Of a DNA stretch of 55,878 bases, positions 8,869 to 17,664 are shown piece after piece. Position 1 is the first letter of the stretch. Each line of letters begins with the position of its first letter. Both the position numbers and the translations under genes were made by a program. The stretch covers positions 1 through 55,878 of the forward strand of contig CALJOA010000063.1 of the NCBI GenBank assembly GCA_937981585.1. Direction: 5' to 3'. The DNA is from an uncultured Pirellulaceae bacterium (lineage in GTDB: Bacteria; Planctomycetota; Planctomycetia; Pirellulales; Pirellulaceae). The notes beneath the pieces are model-generated. The model ran no database searches. It saw only the letters and a program-made list of their open reading frames with translations, and was not told the DNA's origin.

Positions 8869-9879
8869 TCAATGGGACAGGGCCTTGGTAACCCGCTCCA
8901 GATTCTGCTTCATGGCTGAAACATAATCTCCATGCTCTGGAGGATGGTCCAGCAAGTCGATTGCTACTGTCTGGATTTTCAGTGAAGCAAAATGATCTGA
9001 CAAACTCTCAGGCAACTGCGTCGACTGATCATATATGACCATTGCTGGTTTCCCGCCGTTGGGCTGGGAGCTTAACTTCTTCAACAGCGATTCAACGGCA
9101 ACCAAATTCTCGGGGCTATTCTCAGAGAGTTCCGGCAAAGTCTGACCGGAGAATCCAGCAGCTCGAACAAGAAACTCAAACTGCGAACTTGAGGTCAACA
9201 CGATTTGCGATTCCCGCTGTTGCTGAGTCTCTATCAATTCCTTCTGGGCAACCAAATCGTCGAGACGTAATTGAAGCCTGCCAAGATTCTTGTTGAAGCT
9301 GTCGGCCTTCTCGGGATAAGCTTTTTTTAATTGCTTTGCGATGTAGCTCGCCTGTTTCTTTGCCAACGACGGATCAAGCCACGTTCTGGCGGCCATCACG
9401 GGATGTGAATGTTCGCCTTCGGGGCCGTGCGAATGAACGATCGACTTTCCCTTGATCGGGATAAATTCTCTCAACGCCAATCCGTGGGAAGCCGCGTTGA
9501 CAACTTTCGATTCAGGAATTGAAACCACGACCAGCCATTTGGCATAGGTCGCCCCGACTCCATTGGTGATCACCAGATCAGATTTCTGCATCGCCTCGAT
9601 CGTCTCTCGTGTTGGCCGAGAAGTGCGGGGATCGTCGGCTGGATCGTATGGTATTAGAACCTCAATTTCTTCACCGGCGATTTGTTGAGTGAGAAACTGT
9701 AGTGGATAGCTTACGGCGAAGATTCGGTTTGAGGGCGGAGCAGGAGACGTAGGGTTCTTGTTGAGATTGGGCGAACTCGAATTGTTGCAACCAATGGCAA
9801 CGCTCAAAAGCAAAACGAGTGACGCGACATGCGAACTAAATCGCTTTGGATGAAATGTGGGCGGCGGTTTGGGCAGCAT
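8869..9879 (-). CDS. Zinc/manganese ABC transporter substrate-binding lipoprotein (ZnuA/TroA-like)
   Basis: This is a cluster A-I metal-binding protein of 336 residues. The N-terminus has a signal ending VAIGC, a lipobox with Cys31 as the lipid-anchored residue. The fold markers of the ZnuA family are present: SYPLQFLTQQIAG early, a His-rich loop (HSHGPEGEHSH) ahead of the family motif ARTWLDP, and a long helix with YIAKQLKKAYPEKA. No ZnuB-type permease or ZnuC ATPase is adjacent; the closest ABC genes upstream are of the FtsX/LolD type. It starts 18 bases after the end of the J-domain-like gene, suggesting one transcript. Whether it delivers metal to that FtsX-type transporter or works with subunits encoded elsewhere cannot be decided. 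Confidence 0.88.
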   Translation of the reverse strand: MLPKPPPTFHPKRFSSHVASLVLLLSVAIGCNNSSSPNLNKNPTSPAPPSNRIFAVSYPLQFLTQQIAGEEIEVLIPYDPADDPRTSRPTRETIEAMQKSDLVITNGVGATYAKWLVVVSIPESKVVNAASHGLALREFIPIKGKSIVHSHGPEGEHSHPVMAARTWLDPSLAKKQASYIAKQLKKAYPEKADSFNKNLGRLQLRLDDLVAQKELIETQQQRESQIVLTSSSQFEFLVRAAGFSGQTLPELSENSPENLVAVESLLKKLSSQPNGGKPAMVIYDQSTQLPESLSDHFASLKIQTVAIDLLDHPPEHGDYVSAMKQNLERVTKALSH

Positions 9880-9897
9880 TGACTGGTTTCTGCAAAA

Positions 9898-12294
9898 TTA
9901 CTTTTTAAGAAGTTTCCGCAGGTCGTCTGCTTCACGGCGTTTCCCAGCGGCCTGGAGAACCTCGATCGCCCGCTCGTAGCAGCGACGACCGAACACGGTG
10001 TCGACGCCTTCGCCAAGATTCTGCCAACGCCGAGCCAAGAAGTTTGGGTTAACGTTGGTTGTCTTTTCGTCTTTGACGATCGCCAACAGCGCTTCGTCGT
10101 CCGATAGCTCCCAGCACTTGAGTGCCGCCGCAACATCCTGCTTGGCACCGAGCAGGTACCGGCCTTTTTGAATGTTGGCGATTGAGTTATCGGGGTCGGT
10201 CGCCAACTTGATGAGCGCACTTTCATATTGTTTTTGAAGCTTTGACACTTCGTCGACTTCCTTGTCCTTGGCTTTGTAAAAGTTGACGGCTCGTTGATCG
10301 CTGTTTCGAGACGCGGCTTTGAGGCCGTGGGAAACCAGTTTTCCAGCGGCTCGGGATTCTCCACTTTGAACCGCTTTGTCAATCAAGGCGCGCAACGAAA
10401 GTTCGAGCTCTCTTGCCATGAACTTGTTGCGAGTTCGGCCCAAACTGCGCAACGAATCCTTGACGACACTGACGGCTTCGTCCCAAAAATCGTAATCTTC
10501 GAACCGCCGGTCAAGTTCTCGGATCGCCAACATCGCCGTTTTACAATCGCCTTTGGCGACCGCGATATCCTTGGCCGTTTCGAACATCATGTACTGCACC
10601 GCCCTGTTGTCTTTGGTGTTTCGAGCATCAAAGATTAGGCTTTTTGCGGCTTGGCGATTATCGTGCTCGTCTCGAGTACTGGCCTTCGAGATCATGTCGG
10701 CGTAGGCTTTTTTGACTTCCTTCATCGCCGCGCTGCGATCAGCCGTAGATGGAATTGCGGTCTTCTTCAAATCAGCGCTTTTGGGTGGTTCACTAGGTGG
10801 TTCACGACTGCCAGATTTGTCTGGCACTGGTGATGAGGTTGTAGTTGCCGATGCGACTTCGGCGACGATTGGCGATGGACGCATCGAACGATGTGCACCA
10901 ATCAAGCCCAACGTTTGAACCTGTTTGTTGGTCGTTGCGTCGCAGTACATTCCAACAATGGGAGCCGATAGTGGGTTTTCAATGGTTTTGACTGGACCGA
11001 TTTCCCGTCCAATCCACGGACTGAAATAGGTGTCACTGGAATCAAGCCCTTTGGTTGTGACTTTCATGAACTTGACACGAAAGCAATTCATCGGATTGAG
11101 GCTGGAAGCTTCAACTTCGCCCACCGCATACCCTGGTTTGGCCAGCACAATTTTGGAATCAGAAGACGATGGGTTGGTCCGAAGTGATTGTTGTGTGCGC
11201 ATGACAGGCTGAATTGTCTTGAGCTTGAGATCCGACCCCAGAGTGTAGGTCATCCCAATCAGCAGGCCGGGATCATCAAGCCCGAGAATCTGCTGTTGGA
11301 CACCGTTCTTTCCGGCCTTGGTGGGGGATGAGCTTCCGAGTTTCTTTTGCCGCTGCGCATTTACGTTGGTAGAAACTTTGGCCAGCAACGCTCGTACTTC
11401 GCCAGTGGGCTGCGGGTAGTTTTCGATGTTTTCCAGTTTCCAAACGATCGGCAGCTCAACCTTTGGAGGGCCGTTTGGTGTGTTATTGGTGTTACTAGAA
11501 TTGGAGTTAGATACGGATTCGGTTTTGGAGTTGGAGTTGGAGTTGGAGTTGGAGTTGGAGTTGGAGTTGGAGTTGGAGTTGGAGTTGGAGTTGGAGTTGG
11601 AGTTATTGGCGACGTTGTTTTCGCCAGAGGGGTTGGAAACCGATTCTGAATTCTTGTCTTCCTCTTCCTTGTCTTTGAAGTTCGAATCGGTGCCGCTCTC
11701 AAGCGTTATCGTATTTTCGTTATTCTGAGCGACGACTTTTTTGTTCTCGCCCTTCTTGTTGCTCTCGTTGTTGCCACGGTTGGGGCCCAAGATCCCGGAG
11801 CTAAGCAGAAATGCTCCCACGCCAAGTGCCGCCACACCACCGGAAACCCAACCAAGCAGACTCCAGACAAGCTGCTTCTTCTCGCGAGTCTTGGTTTTCT
11901 GGCGCGCGTCGGGATCTGAACGCACTTCGAGTGTCGCATCTGACCCGACCTGGTTTGACTTTCCCAGCTCACCCAATTCTGGTGACTCGTTCACTGGAGC
12001 CGTAGCAGAGACTTTGTTCAGTTGAGCTCGTAGCGCAGTGTCGTAGGCGGTCTTCTTCTCGTCGACCAACAGGCATCGCCGGGCGCGTGCCAACTCGTTG
12101 AGGATCTGTTGAGAGACGTCGCCGTTGGGGCCGCTTTGGTAGGTTCGAATGTGGGCCATCTGCCGATCGGCCGCCATCGAGATCACGTCTTTGTCAGATT
12201 CGAACAGCTCAACCCCGAGCAGCCGATAGTGGTTTACCGGTCTCGCCGAATCGCGAATCCCCAGCCATTTCAAATACGGATCAAATTCAGACAT
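9898..12294 (-). CDS. J-domain-like N-terminal protein with transmembrane helix and Asn-Ser repeat
   Basis: The function is unknown. The N-terminal ~90 residues (FDPYLKWLGI, HYRLLGVELFESDKDVI, RRCLLVDEKKTAYD) resemble a degenerate J-domain found fused to many planctomycete proteins; the diagnostic HPD is not evident. A charged linker leads to one transmembrane helix at about 142-166 (LVWSLLGWVSGGVAALGVGA). A very low-complexity linker then contains 13 Asn-Ser dipeptides encoded by a perfect hexamer repeat. The remaining C-terminal region is Lys-rich and helical near the end (TPR-like look, ending EADDLRKLLKK), consistent with a long helical-repeat domain on the other side of the membrane. It lies between the FtsX-type permease and the ZnuA-like gene, all on the same strand. 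Confidence 0.75.
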   Translation of the reverse strand: MSEFDPYLKWLGIRDSARPVNHYRLLGVELFESDKDVISMAADRQMAHIRTYQSGPNGDVSQQILNELARARRCLLVDEKKTAYDTALRAQLNKVSATAPVNESPELGELGKSNQVGSDATLEVRSDPDARQKTKTREKKQLVWSLLGWVSGGVAALGVGAFLLSSGILGPNRGNNESNKKGENKKVVAQNNENTITLESGTDSNFKDKEEEDKNSESVSNPSGENNVANNSNSNSNSNSNSNSNSNSNSNSNSNSKTESVSNSNSSNTNNTPNGPPKVELPIVWKLENIENYPQPTGEVRALLAKVSTNVNAQRQKKLGSSSPTKAGKNGVQQQILGLDDPGLLIGMTYTLGSDLKLKTIQPVMRTQQSLRTNPSSSDSKIVLAKPGYAVGEVEASSLNPMNCFRVKFMKVTTKGLDSSDTYFSPWIGREIGPVKTIENPLSAPIVGMYCDATTNKQVQTLGLIGAHRSMRPSPIVAEVASATTTSSPVPDKSGSREPPSEPPKSADLKKTAIPSTADRSAAMKEVKKAYADMISKASTRDEHDNRQAAKSLIFDARNTKDNRAVQYMMFETAKDIAVAKGDCKTAMLAIRELDRRFEDYDFWDEAVSVVKDSLRSLGRTRNKFMARELELSLRALIDKAVQSGESRAAGKLVSHGLKAASRNSDQRAVNFYKAKDKEVDEVSKLQKQYESALIKLATDPDNSIANIQKGRYLLGAKQDVAAALKCWELSDDEALLAIVKDEKTTNVNPNFLARRWQNLGEGVDTVFGRRCYERAIEVLQAAGKRREADDLRKLLKK
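11527..11604 (-). repeat. Hexanucleotide microsatellite (AACTCC)x13
   Basis: Thirteen perfect tandem GGAGTT units (AACTCC on the coding strand) encode an Asn-Ser tract inside the J-domain-like protein. Each unit is two codons, so expansion or loss keeps the frame. The unit differs by one base from the CACTCC unit in the protease gene. Confidence 0.95.
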
Positions 12295-12620
12295 AAACTA
12301 GAATCGGGGCGTTGGAAGTCGGGCGGGCAGCAATCTGATGATTGGCCAAATAGCGTTTGCTTGGACTTTCTATTATTCGATTGTGGTGAACGCTAATTGT
12401 AAAGCCACGGCAACCTAAGTCAAAATCGTTCTGATTGATTTTCGTAAACCGCCAGCTCTGCTGGTGCGAACCGATAAGTATCCGCCACTGCATTGTGAGC
12501 GGCAAGGCGCTCGCAACAAGCCGCGTTTGATAAGTGCCAAAACATTAATTCATGGGAGGTCGAAGCAATCTATAAAATGTTGATCAAATCAGGGTTAATT
12601 GGAATCATTGTTAACCAGAA
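12295..12620. other. Intergenic region between J-like gene and ABC permease
   Basis: These 326 bases separate two minus-strand genes and so probably contain a promoter for the J-domain-like gene. A short hairpin CCAGC/GCTGG lies near 12452-12464. The 10-base repeat TTAACCAGAA occurs just past the permease stop and again within its last codons. No gene was recognised. Confidence 0.35.
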
Positions 12621-13805
12621 TTATCGATTAACCAGAATCGACTCGACCCAGTCACCCGACACAATCGCAAGGCCCCAAACCGCCAAGCAAAGCAATCCTG
12701 CGGCCACGCCGACAATGATCAGAATTTCTGCCAATTGAAGTTGGAGGATCCTTCCCCTGCTACAACCGAGTTTGAACATCGTTTCCATCTCGCGGGCACG
12801 CAAACGTAGCGACAACATCAACACCAGCAGCAACAGCATCGCGGTCGAGATTGCGATCAAGATCGCGTTGGCGTCAAAAAATCGCTTAACCCGAAAAACG
12901 AGCGACATCAGCTCTCGCACGTCGTCGGATGGTTTGGTGAATTGTAGCGTCGGATCATCGGAGTACTTGCCTTCGAGAATCGTTTCCGACTTTTCATCGT
13001 CGGCGATTGCGATGATCGATGTGATGGGAAATTCAGCGGTGTCACCGTGAAAGTGAAATGACTCCATGTTCTCGGGCGTGATTGCGATATACGACTCGAC
13101 GGCGGCGCTTGCGACAATTTTGTCTTCTGTGCGAGAGAGCACCTTGCCGCCTTGGTCATCTTCGTCGCTGAGATCCTGATGTCCGTGCCCGAGTCCCTGA
13201 ATCACCCAAGCCGTTTTGACATCGACGAAGACGGCAAAGTCATCTGGACTGCGAGACTCATTGAGCACTCCAACGACGTTGAGCCGCAACGGGGCTTGGC
13301 CGGCCAGGTTAAGCACATTGTCTCGGTCCGAAATGATGTAGTCCCCGACATCGATTTGCAGCGAACCAGCCAGCTTGCTGCCAATGACGCACTCGCCCAG
13401 CATCGCAAAGCTCGTCCCGCGAGCCAGTGTCAAATCGCGAAACTCGAAGTACTCCAGCGTCGTTCCGACGACCGAGTAATTCTGAGCTGTAAAGACTGCG
13501 TGGATCGGAATCGCGCGGGCCGCGCCGCGCTCACGCAGATCGGCGACTTGGGCGTACTTGATCGGCTCGGCAGATCCGGACTTGAAGTGAATTGCGTTGA
13601 GTGTCAGATCGAGACTGCTTCCTCTGGCCCCGACGACGGCTGGAGTCTGGTCTGCCCGCGCGACAATCTTTTGATTGAACTGTGAAAGCAAAATTTGCAT
13701 TGCGATTGGCAACAGCGCCGTCAGGAATACACAAGCCACAAGGATCAAGGATTTGAATTTGTGGTATACGATGTACTTCCAGGCAAGTTTGAAAGCCTGC
13801 TTCAT
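12621..13805 (-). CDS. FtsX/MacB-type ABC transporter permease
   Basis: This is the membrane subunit of a LolC/MacB-like ABC transporter (394 residues). One N-terminal transmembrane helix (about 20-40, SLILVACVFLTALLPIAMQ) is followed by a large extracytoplasmic domain. The FtsX-type core at the C-terminus has a helix near 315, the cytoplasmic ARE-METMFKLGCSRGRI coupling segment and a second helix near 355. Only two C-terminal helices are visible where many family members have three, and the protein ends 16 residues after the last one. The start overlaps the stop of the ATPase gene by four bases (ATGA), so the pair is translationally coupled. Such transporters move lipoproteins, lipids or peptides across the envelope or work mechanically; the cargo here is unknown. 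Confidence 0.88.
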   Translation of the reverse strand: MKQAFKLAWKYIVYHKFKSLILVACVFLTALLPIAMQILLSQFNQKIVARADQTPAVVGARGSSLDLTLNAIHFKSGSAEPIKYAQVADLRERGAARAIPIHAVFTAQNYSVVGTTLEYFEFRDLTLARGTSFAMLGECVIGSKLAGSLQIDVGDYIISDRDNVLNLAGQAPLRLNVVGVLNESRSPDDFAVFVDVKTAWVIQGLGHGHQDLSDEDDQGGKVLSRTEDKIVASAAVESYIAITPENMESFHFHGDTAEFPITSIIAIADDEKSETILEGKYSDDPTLQFTKPSDDVRELMSLVFRVKRFFDANAILIAISTAMLLLLVLMLSLRLRAREMETMFKLGCSRGRILQLQLAEILIIVGVAAGLLCLAVWGLAIVSGDWVESILVNR

Positions 13806-14518
13806 GACGACACCTCGTCGCCAGCGGTTTGAAGCCGGGTGCCATCGACGTAGAACTGATCAAAATCAATGACTCGATCAAACCCGTCAAGAATCCCTGT
13901 GTCATGGGTTACAACAATCAGTGTCTGGTTTCGAGCTTCGGACTGCTGGAAGATCAGATCAAGAATCAAGCGTTTGTTTTTGGGGTCGAGATTGCCAGTT
14001 GGTTCATCAGCGAGGATCAACTGCGGGTTGGTGACCAGTGCTCGACAGATCGCGACACGTTGCTGTTCGCCTTGGGAAAGTTGGTTGGGTCGGCGACGGA
14101 GTTTCGATTGTAATCCAACCGAATCAGCGAGTTTTTTGGCAAGTTGGGCAGCGTTCTGGTTCTGGCTTTCAAGCCCAAGCGAATCATTGATCGCAAACGG
14201 CAGCAGGATATTGTCAAGCACATTGAGATACTCGACCAGTTCGAAACGCTGGAAAACCATTCCAATTTTCGCCGATCGGAAGTCTCTTCGCTGGGCGTCG
14301 CTCATGGTGTCAACGTTTTGATCGCCCACGCGGATCGTTCCTGATTCCGGCGTCACGATTCCGGCAATCAAATTGAGTAGCGTTGTTTTGCCGCTTCCAC
14401 TCGGCCCGACAACGGCAACTTTTTCGGCTTGGCCATCCGAACCTACCGAAAGATGTTCAATTTGAAGATGAAAGTCGGATCGAGGATATCGAAAATGAAG
14501 TTGTTCGATCTCGATCAT
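13802..14518 (-). CDS. ABC transporter ATP-binding protein, LolD/MacB type
   Basis: This is the cytoplasmic ATPase of an FtsX-type exporter, 238 residues from the ATG at 14518 (an in-frame upstream codon at 14548 would add 10 unlikely residues). Walker A is GPSGSGKTT at about residues 38-46, the Q-loop is [14 protein letters not shown], the signature is LSQGEQQRV, Walker B is [12 protein letters not shown] and the switch histidine is in VVTHDT. Length and motifs fit the LolD/MacB/FtsE class. It overlaps the permease start by four bases. An interrupted membrane-protein gene lies about 70 bases upstream on the same strand. Confidence 0.93.
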   Translation of the reverse strand: MIEIEQLHFRYPRSDFHLQIEHLSVGSDGQAEKVAVVGPSGSGKTTLLNLIAGIVTPESGTIRVGDQNVDTMSDAQRRDFRSAKIGMVFQRFELVEYLNVLDNILLPFAINDSLGLESQNQNAAQLAKKLADSVGLQSKLRRRPNQLSQGEQQRVAICRALVTNPQLILADEPTGNLDPKNKRLILDLIFQQSEARNQTLIVVTHDTGILDGFDRVIDFDQFYVDGTRLQTAGDEVSS

Positions 14519-14587
14519 TGCGTGGCGGCACCGGTACAGAAAACTCAAAATTCGTAATTCAACTCGTCGGTCAAGTTGCCAATTATA

Positions 14588-15415
14588 TCATCGCAACGCA
14601 AAGTAAAATGCTAACACGGAAACGAGCCCTAGCACGCCACCGATTGAGAACATAATCGTAGGCAAATACTCCAGACCATCCATGGCCGCTGAATAGCAGA
14701 ACAGATAATGAGGTTCTGCAGGCGGTGCATCGGTCGTTTTAAATCCCTCTCGAACCAAGCCTGGTAACCCGTTGGCGATTAGCACGCCACGATGCCATTC
14801 TTGGGCCAACGCTTCATCGTCGCGAGGAGATTGGTGCTCGACATAGACGAAAATGCTGTCTCCTTCAACGAAATCGGGCGGCACTAGCGCGGTGTAGTCG
14901 GCACTTGATTGGCCTCCAAGCTGAATTGAGAAATCCGGACGGCCATAACCTTGCAGTAAGACATGGTTGGGGATCGGTTAACCCCGCTTCACTTCTGAGA
15001 GGGTGGTTTTTACTGGCTGGCCACTTGGTACCCGTTGATTGGTATACCAACCGACCGCCAAAGCCATAACCGACAGGGTAACGATCCCCGCTGGCAGATT
15101 AAACCGATTTGGGTCTGCGTCAGACGAATCGTTGCCCAGCCACCCTGCGGCTTCAACTCGTGCTCCCAAGTAACCCATCGGGAAAATGAAAGTCAGGAAA
15201 CAAAAGATCAGCGTGAGCATCACAAAGTATGAGCCGAAAAAGCTCAGTTGCAATTCGGCGACCCACCGAAACAGGCCGCTGTAGGTCCACCACCAGTACA
15301 GGCACAATCCGAGCATCAACAGGCTGGGGAACGTACGAGCCGCCGTTTTTCCCGATGGCGTCTGCGAACCGGGAAGCCAAAGAAATCGGCAAATCAAAAC
15401 CAACAAACGATTCAT
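14588..15415 (-). pseudogene. Membrane protein gene interrupted by an in-frame TAA
   Basis: A first segment (15415 to 14981, 145 codons) encodes a membrane protein with about three hydrophobic helices and ends TLSEVKRG, then TAA at 14978-14980. The same frame stays open for a further 129 codons to 14588, beginning PIPNHVLLQGYGRPDFS, with a polar domain and a final transmembrane helix (YLPTIMFSIGGVLGLVSVLAFYF). There is no ATG after the TAA and the first GTG is at 14884, 32 codons in. The joined product would be about 275 residues: membrane helices, a beta-rich extracytoplasmic domain, one last helix. The phrase running across the stop reads like one continuous domain start. I favour a nonsense mutation or sequence error over two genes. 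The family is not recognised. It precedes the ABC ATPase gene and may be a partner of that transporter. Confidence 0.5.
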
Positions 15416-15468
15416 GGCAATTCAGTTTCAGCCTTCTCGGCATTCGCGGCGACGCCTGGCCATCCTGT

Positions 15469-15918
15469 CTACTGATGCAGATTCCGTCCGATGTTGCGGG
15501 TGAGGAAATCAGCTTTCCGCTTTCGGGCTTGAACCTCTTCGTAGTTGGCTGGGCGGTTTGCTCGGAGGGCCGCCGTGAGGTCTTCGTCCATTTCCCGAAG
15601 CGAGATGATCTGGACTTTTACTGCCGCGTGGCTTCCGGAGGTTGAATACCCACTGGCGCGATTGGAAAATGGACGGCTTAGCGGTCCCGACAAACCAGGG
15701 ATCCCCTGTGAGATCCTGCCTTCGGCGTGTCGTGACACACCGCCCAAACTCATCAGTCCACCGTCTGGGACCATAACTACCGTGTTAACGTTGAAGCGAT
15801 TGACGACGGGAAGCTGAACGGTAAGCCCTTGTTGTTGGGCGTTTGCCGACTCAGCGACCAACATCAAAATGATCGCGCCCAAGCCGAACGCAAAAGATCT
15901 GTTTGTGAGTTGAGTCAT
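15469..15918 (-). CDS. Small secreted protein with a secretin-like strand motif
   Basis: The protein has 149 residues with a clear signal peptide (FGLGAIILMLVAESANA-QQ). The mature part holds NTVVMVPDGGLMSLGGV, which resembles the conserved VPDGGT..LGG hairpin of secretin-type proteins, although the size rules out a full secretin. The C-terminal 45 residues are a charged helix (EEVQARKRKADFLTRNIG). It is the first gene of the minus-strand cluster that continues into the ABC transporter, starting about 50 bases ahead of the interrupted membrane gene. Function unknown. Confidence 0.65.
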   Translation of the reverse strand: MTQLTNRSFAFGLGAIILMLVAESANAQQQGLTVQLPVVNRFNVNTVVMVPDGGLMSLGGVSRHAEGRISQGIPGLSGPLSRPFSNRASGYSTSGSHAAVKVQIISLREMDEDLTAALRANRPANYEEVQARKRKADFLTRNIGRNLHQ

Positions 15919-16462
15919 AACTGTTCCGTTTTAGGAAGCCGGAAGGAAGCCGGACGATGGGGGTGGGGAGGATGTTACTATGTACCGATCTCTTGCCTAT
16001 ATTATGTCGAGCCTAGGAAGCCAAGAACAGGGATGTTATGAGGATGTTCTTTAGTTGGCAGACAGAGATAGATTGGAGCTTTTGCAACTACAGCTTTATA
16101 TCAATATCCACCGTGCCGATTATCCAACGGTGAGATCCTTGGTAGTGCCGATGTTGAAGCCTTTCGGGCGGGGCGAACGGCGGGGTTCCTTGGTGGCCGA
16201 GCTGGCAGTTTGGGTTGACCTTGACGGCTCAGGCCTCCAGCTGACATTTGAAAGGCTTTTTTCGACATTTGCGGTTGACGATAGCTTGACAAACCCATAG
16301 ATTCATCGGTTTTCCCGGATATCTTCTGGGGCACTACCTCTCCATCTAGAGTTTGACCTTTTTCCTTGGAATCGGGTCACACTTTCGGTACGCAATCAGC
16401 AGCTTGTGGCGATTGCTTTTCCGAGGCAACGGAGAGCTTAACAAACGTTTGGAGTATTCTCG
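15919..16462. other. Divergent intergenic region upstream of the S10 operon
   Basis: This 544-base region lies between the minus-strand small secreted protein and rpsJ, so promoters in both directions are expected. A weak candidate for the ribosomal operon is listed at 16275-16303. A short minus-strand frame at 16101-16334 is open but basic and low-complexity and was not accepted as a gene. The last 120 bases would form a long untranslated leader. Confidence 0.45.
16275..16303 (+). promoter_or_regulatory. Possible sigma-70-like promoter for the S10 operon
   Basis: TTGACG (16275-16280) and TAGATT (16298-16303) are spaced by 17 bases and match the -35/-10 consensus at 5 of 6 and 4 of 6 positions. 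This would give a leader of about 150 bases before rpsJ. An overlapping TTGACA at 16291 has no partner. Planctomycete promoters are poorly characterised, so this is tentative. Confidence 0.25.
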
Positions 16463-16783
16463 GTGGCGACTCACGAAGTAATTCGAATCCGTATGGAAGC
16501 ATACGACCACTCTGTTTTGGATCAGAGTGCCGCTGAGATTGTGGAAACGGCAAAGCGAACTCACTCAGAAGTTCACGGGCCAATTCCGCTTCCGACTCGA
16601 ATCGAGCGTTACACGGTACTTTCGAGTCCGTTTGTAAATAAAAAGGCTCGGCATCAATTTGAGATCCGAACGCACAAGAGATTGATTGACATCGTTCAGG
16701 CGACTGCCAAGACGATCGAGGCCCTCAACAAGCTTAGCTTGCCAGCGGGTGTCGAGATCAAGATTAAGGCGTCGACTAAGTAG
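16463..16783 (+). CDS. rpsJ: 30S ribosomal protein S10
   Basis: S10 (106 residues) sits in the 30S head and also acts in transcription antitermination as NusE. The sequence carries the family phrases [35 protein letters not shown] and [12 protein letters not shown]. The start is a GTG, with GGAG nine bases upstream. It is the first gene of the ribosomal operon. The genes that often precede it (tuf, fusA, rpsG, rpsL) are not here; the upstream neighbour is unrelated and divergent. Confidence 0.97.
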   Translation: MATHEVIRIRMEAYDHSVLDQSAAEIVETAKRTHSEVHGPIPLPTRIERYTVLSSPFVNKKARHQFEIRTHKRLIDIVQATAKTIEALNKLSLPAGVEIKIKASTK

Positions 16784-16823
16784 CGTAGTTTTAAAAGAAT
16801 CATCAAGCGAACATATATGGTAC

Positions 16824-16866
16824 GGAAGCCGCGGGGATAAGCTAACCGCGAACTGTTCCGGCTTTC
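16824..16866 (+). promoter_or_regulatory. Stem-loop in the rpsJ-rplC spacer
   Basis: GGAAGCC (16824-16830) can pair with GGCTTTC (16860-16866) with one wobble, enclosing CGCGG/CCGCG (16830-16834 with 16846-16850). The 151-base spacer is long for this operon. It may be a translational control element for rplC, but it does not match the known E. coli L4 target and is unproven. Confidence 0.3.
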
Positions 16867-16934
16867 AGGGCCAGCAGTTGCAGCTGGTTTGACTTCCGCG
16901 ACGGCAATCCAATTGGAATAAAAAGGCAATAGTC

Positions 16935-17651
16935 ATGACAAAAGGCATACTCGGCCGTAAGGTTGGGATGACGCAGGTGTTCGATCCCGAAACGGGAGTC
17001 GCAACGCCGGTCACCGTAGTCGAAGCCGGCCCTTGCAAGGTGCTTCAGCTTCGCACAGAAGATAGAGATGGCTATTCCGCCGTTCAATTGGGTTTTCTCG
17101 ATAAGAAACGTCCGGCCAAGGATCGCCGTTCGCGCCAAAGCCAGGCCGCTCGTTCTGAGCGTGGTCACGTTGCGGGTATCAAGTCAAAGCGTGCTGCCAG
17201 TCTTGCCGCCAAGGGCGTCGAAGTCGCTGCCAAGGCTAATTGCGAGCCGAAAAAATTCATCCGTGAGCTTCGCGGCGAAGTCGGCGAAGTCGAGGTCGGC
17301 CAGGATATCGATGTCAGCGTCCTCGAAGAAGTCGCTCGTGTCGATGTTGTCGGGACCAGCAAAGGTCGCGGTTTCGCGGGTGTTATGAAGCGACATAACT
17401 TCGCCGGTCAGCGAGCAACGCACGGTGTTAAGAAGTGTCACCGACATGCCGGTGGTACGGGGATGAGTGCGTGGCCCAGTCGAACCTTCAAGGGTAAGCG
17501 AATGGCGGGTCACTACGGTGCTGGGCGAGTGACCGTCAGAAATCTTGGTTTGCACAAGATCGACGTCGAGAACAACTTGCTTCTCATCAAGGGTGCGGTT
17601 CCGGGGCCAAACGGTGGCTACCTGATTATTAAAGAGACAAACAAGAAGTAG
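16935..17651 (+). CDS. rplC: 50S ribosomal protein L3
   Basis: L3 (238 residues) is an early assembly protein of the 50S subunit and reaches the peptidyl transferase centre through its loop. The N-terminus GILGRKVGMTQVF and the conserved GRGFAGVMKRHNFAGQRATHG loop followed by GHYGAGRVTVRNL are diagnostic. It is a little longer than the E. coli protein, with an inserted Lys/Arg-rich stretch near residues 55-85 (KDRRSRQSQAARSERGHVAG). AAGG lies eight bases before the ATG. Confidence 0.97.
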   Translation: MTKGILGRKVGMTQVFDPETGVATPVTVVEAGPCKVLQLRTEDRDGYSAVQLGFLDKKRPAKDRRSRQSQAARSERGHVAGIKSKRAASLAAKGVEVAAKANCEPKKFIRELRGEVGEVEVGQDIDVSVLEEVARVDVVGTSKGRGFAGVMKRHNFAGQRATHGVKKCHRHAGGTGMSAWPSRTFKGKRMAGHYGAGRVTVRNLGLHKIDVENNLLLIKGAVPGPNGGYLIIKETNKK

Positions 17652-17664
17652 GTTGAACCGAATC

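Noticed and set aside
16101..16334. 77-codon minus-strand frame upstream of rpsJ
   Set aside because: It starts at GTG, is Pro/Arg-rich and of low complexity, and has no domain or signal. It is probably noncoding.
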